NCBI GenBank assembly: GCA_027623235.1
Contig: JAQBVJ010000034.1
Span: 1 to 57,258 of the forward strand
Direction: 5' to 3'
Origin: Planctomycetota bacterium
Lineage (GTDB): Bacteria > Planctomycetota > Planctomycetia > Planctomycetales > Planctomycetaceae
DNA: 57,258 bases
Position numbers and translations under genes: made by a program. Of the stretch, positions 37,961 to 47,112 are shown one piece after another (position 1 is the stretch's first letter; each line of letters opens with the position of its first letter). The notes beneath the pieces are model-generated. The model was not told the origin of the DNA, made no database searches, and saw nothing but the letters and a program-made list of their open reading frames with translations.

Positions 37961-38160
37961 TCAGCGCAAAGACGCAAAGGCGCGAAGATTCGCAAAGAGG
38001 TGTGAGTCGAGACCGAGAAGTGAGCTTCTGTAATAGGACGGGCACTCCTGCCCGTCTCGTACGGGAGGTGCACAAGGCGGGCAGGAGTGCCCGTCCTACA
38101 TGTCGCCCTCGCCAGAGATTCTCTTTTCGATCCTTTGCGTCTTCGCGACTTTGCGCTGCA
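37961..38160. repeat. Inverted repeat pair, CGCAAAG/CTTTGCG family (copy 2, composite)
   Basis: Left part 37961-38000 (CAGCGCAAAGACGCAAAGG, then CGCGAAGATTCGCAAAGA) is opposed by 38131-38160 (TCCTTTGCGTCTTCGCG, then ACTTTGCGCTG). A different inverted REP doublet (38034-38098) is nested between them, so two repeat families are stacked in one 200-base gap. There is no gene between 37951 and 38248. Translations of this repeat give APLRLC-type peptides, which should not be annotated as proteins. Confidence 0.75.
38034..38098. repeat. Inverted REP doublet (TAGGACGGGCACTCCTGCCCG)
   Basis: Perfect 21-base arms at 38034-38054 and 38078-38098 are separated by 23 bases. Each arm contains its own GGGCA/TGCCC palindrome. 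It is a candidate REPIN or a strong hairpin terminator for the gene ending at 37950. Confidence 0.8.
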
Positions 38161-38248
38161 GACCGCGCACCTTGAACGCCTCTTCCGGCAGGGCTATAAC
38201 CGCTCCCCCCTTTTCTGCATTATCACTGCTCTCGTCCGAAAGCTGCGC

Positions 38249-40006
38249 ATGCCTGACCAGACTCCCGAACAGACGACTCCGGTTTCCAGTGGTCCTCAAA
38301 GTGAAATTCAGGAGCCGCCGTCGAATTTCGGAGGCATCATTCGCCAGCTGGGCCCGGGGCTGATCATTGCCGCGAGCATCGTGGGCTCTGGCGAGCTGAT
38401 TGCGACGACAAAGACCGGAGCTCAGGCGGGAATCTCACTGTTGTGGCTGATCGTCGTCGGTTGTGTCATCAAGGTGTTCGTGCAGATTGAGCTGGGCCGG
38501 CTCGCCATCGGGCAGGGTGAGACCACGCTGACGTCGCTCAACAAAGTGCCAGGACCACGGCTCGTCGTGAATTGGATCATCTGGTACTGGCTGATCATGA
38601 TGCTGGTCGGGTTTGGCCAGCTGGGGGGAATCATCGGTGGTGTCGGTCAGTCTCTGGCTCTCGCGCGACCTTTGACCGGGGACTACATCGAGGCAGTCCG
38701 GCTTCCCTCTGAGACCGAACTGAAACGCTTTATCGCCTGGACGGACGACGACACGAACAACGACGGTGCCGAGCTGAAGAAGCTTTCGGACGATCAGCAG
38801 ACACGAGTGACCCGCGGACAGGGAGTCATCGCGGGCCGACTGTCTGAGCTGGAAAAATTCGAGAAAGGGAAGGGCCAGGAAATTCTCGGACTTGTCCGGA
38901 CACTGATTGAGAAAGAACGAGCTGCAGACGCCGCACAAAGTGGCAATGAGGAATTCGACAAGGGAGCGTTCGTCAAACAAGAACAGAACGCCGTCGACGC
39001 TGAGCTCGACCCCTGGACCTGGGATGACAAGTACTGGTCCGTCGTCGTGGCAATCCTCACGATCTGTCTGCTGGTGCGGGGCAAGTACGGGCTCATTCAA
39101 AACGTGTCGACGGTTCTCGTCGTCGCGTTTACTTTTGTGACGCTTGGGAATGTGATCGCGCTGCAGTTTGAACCGGCTTACGGTCTCTCGATGGCCGAGA
39201 TCTTTTCGGGGCTCATACCGAGTCTGCCTCCGGAGGGGATCGTGCCGCCTGGATTACCGTACTGGACTGTCAGTCGGCCAGTGGCCACGGCGCTCGCCAC
39301 GTTTGGCATTATCGGGGTTGGAGCGACAGAACTTGTCGCCTACCCGTACTGGTGCATCGAAAAGGGCTACGCAAAATACACCGGCCCGAACACGAAAGAT
39401 GCCGCCTGGTACCAGCGGGCCAATGGCTGGATTCGTGTCATGAAGTGGGACGCGTTTGCTTCGATGGTCATTTACACGATCGCGACGATCGCTTTCTTCT
39501 TCATGGGTGTCGCTGTGATGTATGCCCAGGGGCTGGATCCGGAAGGCATGCGGATGGTCAGCACCCTGCTCGAGCAGTACGTGCCGATTTTCGGCGGTCA
39601 TGCGAAGTGGCTGTTTCTGGCAGGAGCCATTGCCGTTCTCTACTCGACATATCTCGTCGCGAATGCTGCCTGGACGAGGGTCTACACGGACGCCTTCAAG
39701 GTGTTTGGCCTCATGAGCCGCGACAACCAGAAAGCTCATGACAAATCAATCTTCATCCTTGCCATCGTGCTGCCGCTTATCTCGATGGGCCTGTGGTGCA
39801 GCGGAATCAATCCGGTGAAGCTCGTCCTGCTGAGCGGCTTGATGCAGGCGGTCATGCTGCCGATGCTGGGCTTCGCGGCCCTCTACTTCCGCTACACGAA
39901 AACAGACAAAGAACTTCAACCCGGCCGAGCCTGGGACGCGTGCCTGATCATCTCGAGCATCGGCCTGTTGATTGCCGGAGGCTGGGGGGTGTACAGCAAT
40001 TTGTGA
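38249..40006 (+). CDS. NRAMP-like transporter with non-canonical motifs and a soluble insertion
   Basis: This is a 585-residue multi-spanning inner-membrane protein of the NRAMP superfamily (proton-coupled divalent metal transport in classic members). ATG 38249 starts a short polar N-terminus, followed by the first helix LGPGLIIAASIVGSGELIATT. The canonical metal-binding DPGN of helix 1 reads GSGE here, and the MPH of helix 6 is replaced in GVGATELVAYPYW, so the substrate may differ. Residues about 137-257, between early helices, form a ~120-residue charged insertion (SELEKFEKGKGQE, then IEKERAADAAQ) absent from classic NRAMP proteins. About 11-12 helices remain. It stands between repeat pairs. 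Family confidence is good; substrate unknown. Confidence 0.75.
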   Translation: MPDQTPEQTTPVSSGPQSEIQEPPSNFGGIIRQLGPGLIIAASIVGSGELIATTKTGAQAGISLLWLIVVGCVIKVFVQIELGRLAIGQGETTLTSLNKVPGPRLVVNWIIWYWLIMMLVGFGQLGGIIGGVGQSLALARPLTGDYIEAVRLPSETELKRFIAWTDDDTNNDGAELKKLSDDQQTRVTRGQGVIAGRLSELEKFEKGKGQEILGLVRTLIEKERAADAAQSGNEEFDKGAFVKQEQNAVDAELDPWTWDDKYWSVVVAILTICLLVRGKYGLIQNVSTVLVVAFTFVTLGNVIALQFEPAYGLSMAEIFSGLIPSLPPEGIVPPGLPYWTVSRPVATALATFGIIGVGATELVAYPYWCIEKGYAKYTGPNTKDAAWYQRANGWIRVMKWDAFASMVIYTIATIAFFFMGVAVMYAQGLDPEGMRMVSTLLEQYVPIFGGHAKWLFLAGAIAVLYSTYLVANAAWTRVYTDAFKVFGLMSRDNQKAHDKSIFILAIVLPLISMGLWCSGINPVKLVLLSGLMQAVMLPMLGFAALYFRYTKTDKELQPGRAWDACLIISSIGLLIAGGWGVYSNL

Positions 40007-40020
40007 AGGATGGGCATTCG

Positions 40021-40122
40021 GCAGCGCAAAGCGCAGAGGCGCGAAGGATCGCAAAGAAGAAATTGAAACGGTGTCAGAACAGCTTTCCGGTCTTTGCGAT
40101 TCGCTATGCCTTCGCGTCTTCG
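40021..40122. repeat. Inverted repeat pair, CGCAAAG/CTTTGCG family (copy 3)
   Basis: GCAGCGCAAAGCGCAGAGGC and GCGAAGGATCGCAAAGAAG (40021-40059) are opposed by GGTCTTTGCGATTCGC and CCTTCGCGTCTTCG (about 40080-40113). It lies just after the NRAMP-like gene. Together with copies 1 and 2 it brackets the TIM-barrel and transporter genes. Confidence 0.7.
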
Positions 40123-40273
40123 TTTGAGGTCTGATCAATCAAGACGAAGGCCTCTCGGCGCCGATCTGAATTGGCTGGTACGCTTTTCGGAGCCACGACA
40201 GAAGTCCTCAGTGGCTTCCTCAGTGACAACATCCCTCCTCCGGCCAGGTCCATCCCACTCGAAAGGCTGACCG

Positions 40274-41602
40274 ATGAGCGTTTCCCAACGTGCCCAGTTC
40301 TGTGACGAAATCTCTCGACGAGGTCTGATTCAGGCGGGTCTGGGTGGAGTCATCGGCCTGTCGATGCCGGAACTGCTGCGGCTTCGTGCGAGTGCCGCCG
40401 AGGAAAACGGAACAAAGCTCGACACGGCGGTGATCTATCTCGAGCTGGCTGGTGGACCAACTCAGCATGAGACCTACGATCCGAAACCGAACGCTCCCGC
40501 CGAATACCGCGGGCCGCTCGATTCCATCGAGACCGCTCTCCCCGGAGTCCGCTTCAGCCAGTACATGGAGAAGCAGGCGGCGATTGCAGACAAGCTGGCG
40601 GTCATTCGCTCAATCCACCACGACTCAGGCAGTCACGGGACCAGCAGTCACATGACGCAAAGTGGCTACTACCTCAGCGATCGTCAGGTCCGCGACAACG
40701 AAATGCCCTGCATCGGGTCCGTCACGGCCAGGCTGCGGGGGGCGAATGCGGAAGGCGTACCGCCGTTCGTCTCGATTCCCCGGCTCATGAGGTTTGGCGG
40801 AGCCGCGTGGCTGGGAAAAGGATTCAACCCGTTTGAAACGGGAAAGAGTGCCGACGCGAAGGACTTCCAGGTTCCAAATCTGACGCTGCTCAACGGACTG
40901 ACGTCGGACCGGCTCGCCGATCGACGGGGACTTTTGAGCGGTTTCGATTCTGCAAAACGGATCATCGATAACCGCGGTGCCGCCGAAGCGACCGACGATT
41001 TCACTCGGCAGGCCTTTGACATGGTCACCGGCGATGCGGCGCGAGCGGCCTTCGACATCGAAGCGGAAACGGTGGAGACTCGCGACCGCTACGGCCGCAA
41101 TCCGCTCGGACAGGACATTCTGCTGGCTCGGCGACTGGTCGAACGCGGGGTGACCTTCGTCACTGTTCGAGCCAACACGAAAGGCAGTTGGGACGACCAC
41201 ACCGGCATCGCCGATCGGATGAAGGCCAAAGGCCCGTTCATCGATCAGGGTATCGCCGCGCTCGTCAGCGACCTTTACGAAACGGGCCTCGCTGAAAAAG
41301 TCATGGTCGTCGCCATGGGCGAATTCGGCCGGACTCCGAGAATCAACAAGAACGCCGGCCGTGACCACTGGGGACAGGTGATGAGCGTGATGATGAGCGG
41401 CGGCAATCTAAAGGTCGGCCAGATCGTTGGCGCATCCGACTCGAACGGAGCCGTCCCGGCCGAACGACCGTACCGCCCCGAAAACGTCCTCGCCACGTTG
41501 TACCATCATCTCGGGATCGATCCGCAGCTCACGTTCAACGATCGATCTGGCCGCCCGCGGTACATCCTCGAACGACGGAACGTCGTTCACGAACTCGTGT
41601 AG
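40274..41602 (+). CDS. DUF1501 family protein, Tat-type leader (copy 4)
   Basis: The 442-residue product has an N-terminal SRRGLIQAGLGGVIGL Tat-like leader, the opening VIYLELAGGPTQHETYDPKP and the C-terminal MGEFGRTPRINKNAGRDHWG. It ends in RYILERRNVVHELV. It stands alone, with no DUF1549/1553 gene beside it. This is the fourth DUF1501 gene in 57 kb; the four share the same domain core but differ in length and in the residues around GRDH, consistent with old duplicates. Substrate unknown. Confidence 0.9.
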   Translation: MSVSQRAQFCDEISRRGLIQAGLGGVIGLSMPELLRLRASAAEENGTKLDTAVIYLELAGGPTQHETYDPKPNAPAEYRGPLDSIETALPGVRFSQYMEKQAAIADKLAVIRSIHHDSGSHGTSSHMTQSGYYLSDRQVRDNEMPCIGSVTARLRGANAEGVPPFVSIPRLMRFGGAAWLGKGFNPFETGKSADAKDFQVPNLTLLNGLTSDRLADRRGLLSGFDSAKRIIDNRGAAEATDDFTRQAFDMVTGDAARAAFDIEAETVETRDRYGRNPLGQDILLARRLVERGVTFVTVRANTKGSWDDHTGIADRMKAKGPFIDQGIAALVSDLYETGLAEKVMVVAMGEFGRTPRINKNAGRDHWGQVMSVMMSGGNLKVGQIVGASDSNGAVPAERPYRPENVLATLYHHLGIDPQLTFNDRSGRPRYILERRNVVHELV

Positions 41603-41738
41603 GGTGGGCCGAGTGAAGCAAGTCCCACCGTGACTCGTCGCCGCACGGTTGCACTTCCGGTCTCTGTCAATTGAACTTCGGGGTTTATCGGCCGGTCTCG
41701 TGGAACGCGACCGAATCCTTCCTCGGAATTCACTCCAC

Positions 41739-44507
41739 ATGCTGAAGTTCTTTGCGGGCATTTTCGCGGTCGCCGGGCTCGCTGCGGCGACCGGGCCGAT
41801 CATTATTCACCTGCTCAATCGGCGGCGGTTTCGCACGATTGAATGGGGAGCGATGGATTTTCTCCGGCAGGCAATGCAGAGAAACCGCCGGGCCGTTCAG
41901 CTTCGCGACCTCATCGTTCTTGTCTTGAGATGCCTTGCCGTCGCGGCGTTCGGAGTTGCACTCGCCAGGCCGTTTCTCTCGGGCGTCTCCTCGACGCAGC
42001 TTCTCGGTGCAATCGGGACCGGGCTGGCGTTGATTGTCGGGGTGGGAGCCGCCGCGTGGGGGATTCTGACTTCAGGAAGCAAACGCACGGTTGCGTTCGG
42101 AATCAGCGGCCTCGCCGTTGCCGGATTATTGTTCGGGCTGGCCAGCATGTTGAGTGAACCGACATCGGCCAGCGAAGCGGCTGTTTCCAGTCGGCACCCT
42201 CTGCACGCGATCGTCATTCTCGATAACAGCATGAGCATGGCCTACGAGTCGCTCGAAGGGGCTCTGCTCGATCAGGCAAAAACGCGTGCCGCGGAGTTTG
42301 TCGACGCGCTGCCGGGCGGGAGTCGCGTCCACGTCATTCCACTTTGCGGTGGCGAAGCTGCCGGGGCCGACAGCGCGTACCGGAATAAAGCGGACGCCCG
42401 GGCGGCGCTGGATCGGATTCGAGCCGTCGATCGAATTGGGCGGGCGTCCCATGGTTTCGACCTGGCGATCCAGGCATCGCGTCAGATTCCGGAGCTTGAG
42501 ACCAAGCGGATTGTGTTTATCAGCGATCAGCAGGCGAGCCTGTGGGCGGGCGGTGTTGCGAAGGAACAGCTCAAAGAACTCGGCGATGTGCAGATTCTTC
42601 AGGTTGCCTCGGAAACGGTTGAGAACATCTGGGTGAGCGATTTTTCGTTGCTTGATGGAATCGCTGATACGGAAACGCCGTCTGTCTTTATTGCCACGAT
42701 TCGGCACGCAGGAGCAGATCCTCTCGCTGACGTTCAGGTGACGCTCAAAATTGACGGCCTCGACGTTGCGACTCAGCTGACGGAACTGGAACCGGGTCAG
42801 GCGCGGGAAGTCGAGTTCCGGCACAAGCTCGACGGTGTGACCGACACCGGCGACCAGACGGACTCGGCCGGTCGAAGCGCGTTCGTAAAAGCGACTGTGA
42901 CGGTTTCGGCGGAAGGCGGCGTTGGAGATCGGCTCGCGAGAGACAATTCACGGCATCTTGTTGTGCCCGTCGTCGCTGGTCTGCCGGTCGTCTTCATCGA
43001 CCAGTTTGGTGATACGGAAGACCTGGACCGGAACGAAATCGGCGAGACATACCGGTTGCGAAGACTGCTCGCCCCGCAGACGGCCAACGAGGACGAAGTT
43101 GGCCGGCAGCTCATACGAATTCGGCACCTTTCGATGGATCGAGTTGATGAGGCGGCGCTCAGCGATGCCCGGCTGGTCGTCGTGGCCGGTGTGGAATCGC
43201 CAGGCGAGGCCGTGCCCGTGCTTCGTCAGTATGTCGAGCAGGGCGGCTCGCTGGTCATCGCTGCCGGAGCCGACTTCGACGCAGACCGCTGGCAGGAATC
43301 GGGCTGGCAGAACGGAGCAGGCATTCTTCCCGCACCGCTCGACAGTGAGCCGATCGGCCAGTTGCCGGAAGTGGCTCTCGCGCAGATCGAACCGTTCTTT
43401 CTGGACTTCCGCTCGCTTCAACACGATTACTTTCTGATCGAGGGTGAGTCGACGGAGGCCTTGGAAGACCTTTACCGGATGCCGATTTTCTTCAAGGCGA
43501 TCGGCGTGAATGCCGGCACAGCGATGTCGCACGATCTGGTCGAAGCCGAAGTGAAGCGGATCGAGGAATCGCGTCAGGAATTCGCCGAGATCGCCGAGCG
43601 GCGTTCGAAATACGAGGAGCTTGAGCGGCAGGGGAATGTCGATGATGACTCGGCTGATCAACGCGCGATCGATGAAGAGCGGCTGCGGGAACTTTCTCCC
43701 GAGTGGCTCGTCTGGGCCGACACGGATCGACGCGAGCACCTGAAGGAACTCTCTCCACAGGACCTTGCGCTGGCGAGTCGACCGCGAGTGCTCGCGCGGT
43801 ACAGCGGCAACAACAACCCATTCCTGGTGGAGCGGCAAATCGGCGCCGGCAAAGTTCTTTTCCTGAGCACGGGACTCTACTCAAGCTGGAATATTGAACT
43901 GACATCGTCGAACGCGATTTTGATGTTCGACCGCATGCTTCGGCAGTTGCTCAGGGAGAGCCTGCCCCGCCGTAATTTCGAAACCGGCGACGACGTCACG
44001 CTGCCAGCTCAGAAGGCCGATCGCCTTCGCTGGGATCTCAACCTGCCGGACGGCACACAGCAGAGTCTCGCGGTGGAAGCACTCAGCTCGACACGTTTTG
44101 GCGTCATCGTGCGAAACGCGAATACGCAGGGGCATTACGAAGTCCGTGCGACCGACGCGTCGGACGAAAGTGCGAATGGAGCTTCCAATGCGATAGCCGC
44201 TGAAGGAGAGTCAAAAGCCGGGAAGGGCGTCTCGGCCGTGCCGCTTGCGTTCAACTGTCCCAGCGAGGAGTCCGAAATCGACACCTTCGACTCACTGGCT
44301 TTTCAGGAGCGGATGGGAAACGGCACGTGGCGCTGGCTGGAAGCGGGCGAGTCGATCAGCATGGAGGGCTCGCAGGTCCGCGGCCGCGACTTCTGGAAAT
44401 GGCTCGTCGTCGTGGTCATCGTATTTCTGCTGACCGAAATGACGATTCTCGCATGGCCGAATCGAGGGACCGCATCCGTCGAAGTCGTTCCGGTTCCTGA
44501 CGCTTGA
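41739..44507 (+). CDS. BatA-like aerotolerance/VWA-domain membrane protein
   Basis: The 922-residue product starts at ATG 41739. The N-terminus carries the BatA/aerotolerance-regulator pattern (ATGPIIIHLLNRRRFRTIEW, then LRDLIVLVLRCLAV). A membrane pair follows (about 80-145), then a von Willebrand A domain with the MIDAS motif DNSMS at about residue 162, and a glutamine-amidotransferase-like region around residues 420-560. The last transmembrane helix, WLVVVVIVFLLTEM, anchors the C-terminus. Such genes normally stand beside MoxR ATPase and DUF58 genes; neither is adjacent here. The role is probably in envelope or stress biology; ligand unknown. Confidence 0.82.
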   Translation: MLKFFAGIFAVAGLAAATGPIIIHLLNRRRFRTIEWGAMDFLRQAMQRNRRAVQLRDLIVLVLRCLAVAAFGVALARPFLSGVSSTQLLGAIGTGLALIVGVGAAAWGILTSGSKRTVAFGISGLAVAGLLFGLASMLSEPTSASEAAVSSRHPLHAIVILDNSMSMAYESLEGALLDQAKTRAAEFVDALPGGSRVHVIPLCGGEAAGADSAYRNKADARAALDRIRAVDRIGRASHGFDLAIQASRQIPELETKRIVFISDQQASLWAGGVAKEQLKELGDVQILQVASETVENIWVSDFSLLDGIADTETPSVFIATIRHAGADPLADVQVTLKIDGLDVATQLTELEPGQAREVEFRHKLDGVTDTGDQTDSAGRSAFVKATVTVSAEGGVGDRLARDNSRHLVVPVVAGLPVVFIDQFGDTEDLDRNEIGETYRLRRLLAPQTANEDEVGRQLIRIRHLSMDRVDEAALSDARLVVVAGVESPGEAVPVLRQYVEQGGSLVIAAGADFDADRWQESGWQNGAGILPAPLDSEPIGQLPEVALAQIEPFFLDFRSLQHDYFLIEGESTEALEDLYRMPIFFKAIGVNAGTAMSHDLVEAEVKRIEESRQEFAEIAERRSKYEELERQGNVDDDSADQRAIDEERLRELSPEWLVWADTDRREHLKELSPQDLALASRPRVLARYSGNNNPFLVERQIGAGKVLFLSTGLYSSWNIELTSSNAILMFDRMLRQLLRESLPRRNFETGDDVTLPAQKADRLRWDLNLPDGTQQSLAVEALSSTRFGVIVRNANTQGHYEVRATDASDESANGASNAIAAEGESKAGKGVSAVPLAFNCPSEESEIDTFDSLAFQERMGNGTWRWLEAGESISMEGSQVRGRDFWKWLVVVVIVFLLTEMTILAWPNRGTASVEVVPVPDA

Positions 44508-44629
44508 GCGTTGTGGTGATCCGAGTGTTCGTCAGCTCGCGTCGCGGCATCGTTTCCTGTTTGGAATCTCGCCCGCGCTGACGCATCGAGTTGTCTTGTC
44601 GCGCCAACCGTATCACCTCGGAGGTTTCG

Positions 44630-45613
44630 ATGCAGAACGCAGCTCGACGGACACTGTGTCTCCTGTTGATTGTCACGCCTCTAAGTCTCATTGAAAGAGA
44701 GGCAGCATCGGCCGAGGATCGCCTTAAGGGAAAGGGCTTTGCCACACAGGCGACGCCGGAGGGGCTTCTCGTCAGTGACTCCGGCCAGAATGTTCTCTTC
44801 TTTCAGAAGAAACCAAAGTCGCTGGACGACAAGTTCGAGCGGGCCGGCTATGTGCATCCGCTCTGGGACCTGGACGGCAATGTTCTGACCGAGGATTTTC
44901 CGGAAGATCACAAACATCATCGCGGCATTTTCTGGACCTGGCATCAGTTGAGCGTCGGCGGAAAACGGATCGGTGATCCCTGGCTCTGTAAAGGCTTCCT
45001 GTCTGATGTGCGATCCGTGACGCCGACGATTGGGGACGACGGGACCGCTCGAATCGACGTGCTGTCGCACTGGAAGTCTCCGCTCTGGAAAGACGATGCC
45101 GGCATTCAGAAGACGATTATTGAAGAACGGACGGCGATCCTCGTCCACCCGATTCAGGGTGAAACACGAGCGATCGACTTCTCAATTTCGCTGCAGGCGG
45201 TCGAGAAGGACGTCCGCATTGGCGGGTCGGACGACGTGAAAGGCTACGGAGGATTCTGCACGCGCTTTCGGCTGCCGGACGGCTTGAAGTTTCGATTGAA
45301 GTCCGGCGACATTGAGCCGCAGCAGACTTCGGTCGAGGGCAGCCCGTGGCTCGACATGACCGCCGCGTTTGGCGCCGACTCGCGACTCAGTGGAGTGAGT
45401 CTCCTGACGCACCCTTCCACGCCGGGCTTTCCGCAGCGATGGATCCTCCGCCAGAAACGAAGTATGCAGAACCCCGTCTTTCCCGGGCGAGAGTCTGTTG
45501 CCGTGCCGGAGGACAAACCACTCCGACTTTTTTATCGGGTCGTCCTGCACCGCGGGGAAGTGATGACACAGACAGTTGACGGATGGCAGTCGAACTTCGA
45601 AAAGACCGATTGA
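44630..45613 (+). CDS. DUF6807 (PmoA-like) secreted protein
   Basis: The 327-residue product starts at ATG 44630, with CGGAGG seven bases upstream. A Sec leader covers about residues 1-29 (cleavage near ASA). The conserved DUF6807 block YVHPLWDLDGNVLTEDF, followed by HKHHRGIFWTWHQL, is clear at about residues 75-110; the beta-rich remainder is typical. The family is named after a PmoA-like annotation but is not the methane monooxygenase subunit. It is abundant in planctomycetes, often with sugar-metabolism genes. Function unsettled. Confidence 0.82.
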   Translation: MQNAARRTLCLLLIVTPLSLIEREAASAEDRLKGKGFATQATPEGLLVSDSGQNVLFFQKKPKSLDDKFERAGYVHPLWDLDGNVLTEDFPEDHKHHRGIFWTWHQLSVGGKRIGDPWLCKGFLSDVRSVTPTIGDDGTARIDVLSHWKSPLWKDDAGIQKTIIEERTAILVHPIQGETRAIDFSISLQAVEKDVRIGGSDDVKGYGGFCTRFRLPDGLKFRLKSGDIEPQQTSVEGSPWLDMTAAFGADSRLSGVSLLTHPSTPGFPQRWILRQKRSMQNPVFPGRESVAVPEDKPLRLFYRVVLHRGEVMTQTVDGWQSNFEKTD

Positions 45614-45689
45614 TTTTGGCGAAAACGTCGCCACAAAAAGTTGTCAGGCTCAGGCTGAGCCACGATGCGGAGTGTTGAACGTGGGATTG

Positions 45690-46901
45690 ATGGACCGACT
45701 GAAGAAGACTTTTCGCCGGGCCGAAATGTCCTGGCGGGAGCCCTTTGCGTTTCGAATCCGACTTCGAGGCGACTTTCCGGCGCGGCTGTTGATCACGGTC
45801 GGTGGCTGGCTGATTGGCACGGGATTGCTGTTTGTGCTGCTCTGGTTGACTCAGAATCCGACCAGCTATTTCACGGTGTCTGGTCTCGGGCTGGGCCTTG
45901 GGCTCTGCGCTTCCTGTGGCATGGTCATGATGCGGTCTCAGGTGTCGGGGACTGTTCAGCTTCACAGGGACGAAATCTGCCGATCTTCAGTTTCCTATGA
46001 ATTCATCTTGATGAATTTTACCGATGAGCGATGGGAGTTTACGGGCATTGAAAGCTGCACCATCGTGCCGGGCGAAGTGATTGGCCAGTCGTTTGCTGTC
46101 ATGATTCTCAGGGGCGACGGGTTTGAAGATCTGATCGGGATCCCCCCGAAGACCAGTGCCAGGCAGGTCGCGAAGTTTCTGCATGACCAGGGAGTCGAGC
46201 TGAAGAAAGGCACTCGCCTCCCAGAATCGGCAACATCACCAATTTCCAATTCCATCGGCGCCGTACTCGTTGTTATTGGAGCCGCAATCCTTGCGGTCGG
46301 ATTGTGGTTGAGCTCCGGCGCGGGACCCGTCAATCCCAACCCCCTTCGGGAACCGCCAGCGTTCTTTCGCCCGGCACCGCCTCCCGTGGTTCCCGCAAAC
46401 CCAGTGATCATTCCGGGAAAGCAGCGACCCGGTGTCGTGATTAATCCCGTCCAGTCGACCCTGCCGTCCCAGGAATTGACGCCGGTCATTGGTGGGGCAG
46501 GGGGATTCCCGTTCAAGAAGGCAGACATCCAGGGGCGGCCCGTTCTGGGAGTGCGATACATCTTGAGCGACTGGGCCGGCAGGAAACGAGTGAGTCTTCT
46601 GACGCCGATCTTCACCTCCTCATCTGGCGAGACTCCCGGCACTGTCTCGGCCCGAGAGGGCTACGCACTGGGAGCCATTCACGTTTCAGTCAGCGACTTC
46701 GTGGACGGAGTGACTCTGGAATTCATGAAGCTGCAGGAAGACGGATCGCTCGATCCTGGCGACTCCTACAAGTCCGATCCAATTGGAACCTTGTCAGCGA
46801 ACTCCAAAATGGTCAGCGGAGACGGACGTCGAGTCGTCGGCATTCACGGCCGAGGTGGAGCCGTCATGGACGCCATCGGCCTTGTTCTGCTGACGAAGTA
46901 A
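45690..46901 (+). CDS. Membrane protein with C-terminal jacalin-like domain
   Basis: The product has about 403 residues from ATG 45690; a GTG at 45681 would add three. Two transmembrane segments near residues 27-80 (LLITVGGWLIGTGLLFVLLW and neighbours) and one near 190-210 surround a small soluble part. A Pro-rich stretch (about 215-255) leads to a C-terminal domain of ~150 residues. That domain starts at IGGAGGFPF and ends in VVGIHGRGGAVMDAIGLVLL, closely recalling the GxGG opening and the GFHGRSG...DAIG ending of jacalin-type beta-prism lectins. I infer a sugar-binding domain displayed on the outside of the membrane. The overall protein is otherwise unrecognised. Confidence 0.6.
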   Translation: MDRLKKTFRRAEMSWREPFAFRIRLRGDFPARLLITVGGWLIGTGLLFVLLWLTQNPTSYFTVSGLGLGLGLCASCGMVMMRSQVSGTVQLHRDEICRSSVSYEFILMNFTDERWEFTGIESCTIVPGEVIGQSFAVMILRGDGFEDLIGIPPKTSARQVAKFLHDQGVELKKGTRLPESATSPISNSIGAVLVVIGAAILAVGLWLSSGAGPVNPNPLREPPAFFRPAPPPVVPANPVIIPGKQRPGVVINPVQSTLPSQELTPVIGGAGGFPFKKADIQGRPVLGVRYILSDWAGRKRVSLLTPIFTSSSGETPGTVSAREGYALGAIHVSVSDFVDGVTLEFMKLQEDGSLDPGDSYKSDPIGTLSANSKMVSGDGRRVVGIHGRGGAVMDAIGLVLLTK

Positions 46902-47066
46902 ACTCAAAACGTCGGCAGTCATCAAAGTCACAGCGTTGAGAACAATCTCGCGCGGCTGACTTCCGAGACTGGACAGCCCGGTCGAAGCCGGTTGCGAACC
47001 GAGCATCAGTGTCAACCGTGACGGAGCACAAACAGCCCGGGCGCAGCAGGCAGGATCAAGAGAGAG

Positions 47067-47084
47067 CCGGCACTTCGCTGCCGG
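47067..47084 (-). terminator. Weak terminator hairpin after secA
   Basis: CCGGCA-CTTCGC-TGCCGG forms a six-bp stem, 29 bases past the secA stop on the minus strand, followed there by CTCTCTCTT. The pyrimidine-rich tail is imperfect, so the assignment is tentative. The rest of the 210-base gap (46902-47112) shows nothing. Confidence 0.4.
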
Positions 47085-47112
47085 AATTCGTGCAATCAGG
47101 TTTTCGGCTGGA

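Noticed and set aside
37861..38073. 70-codon minus-strand frame with APLRLC-type peptide
   Set aside because: It is the translation of the dispersed CGCAAAG repeat and not a gene.
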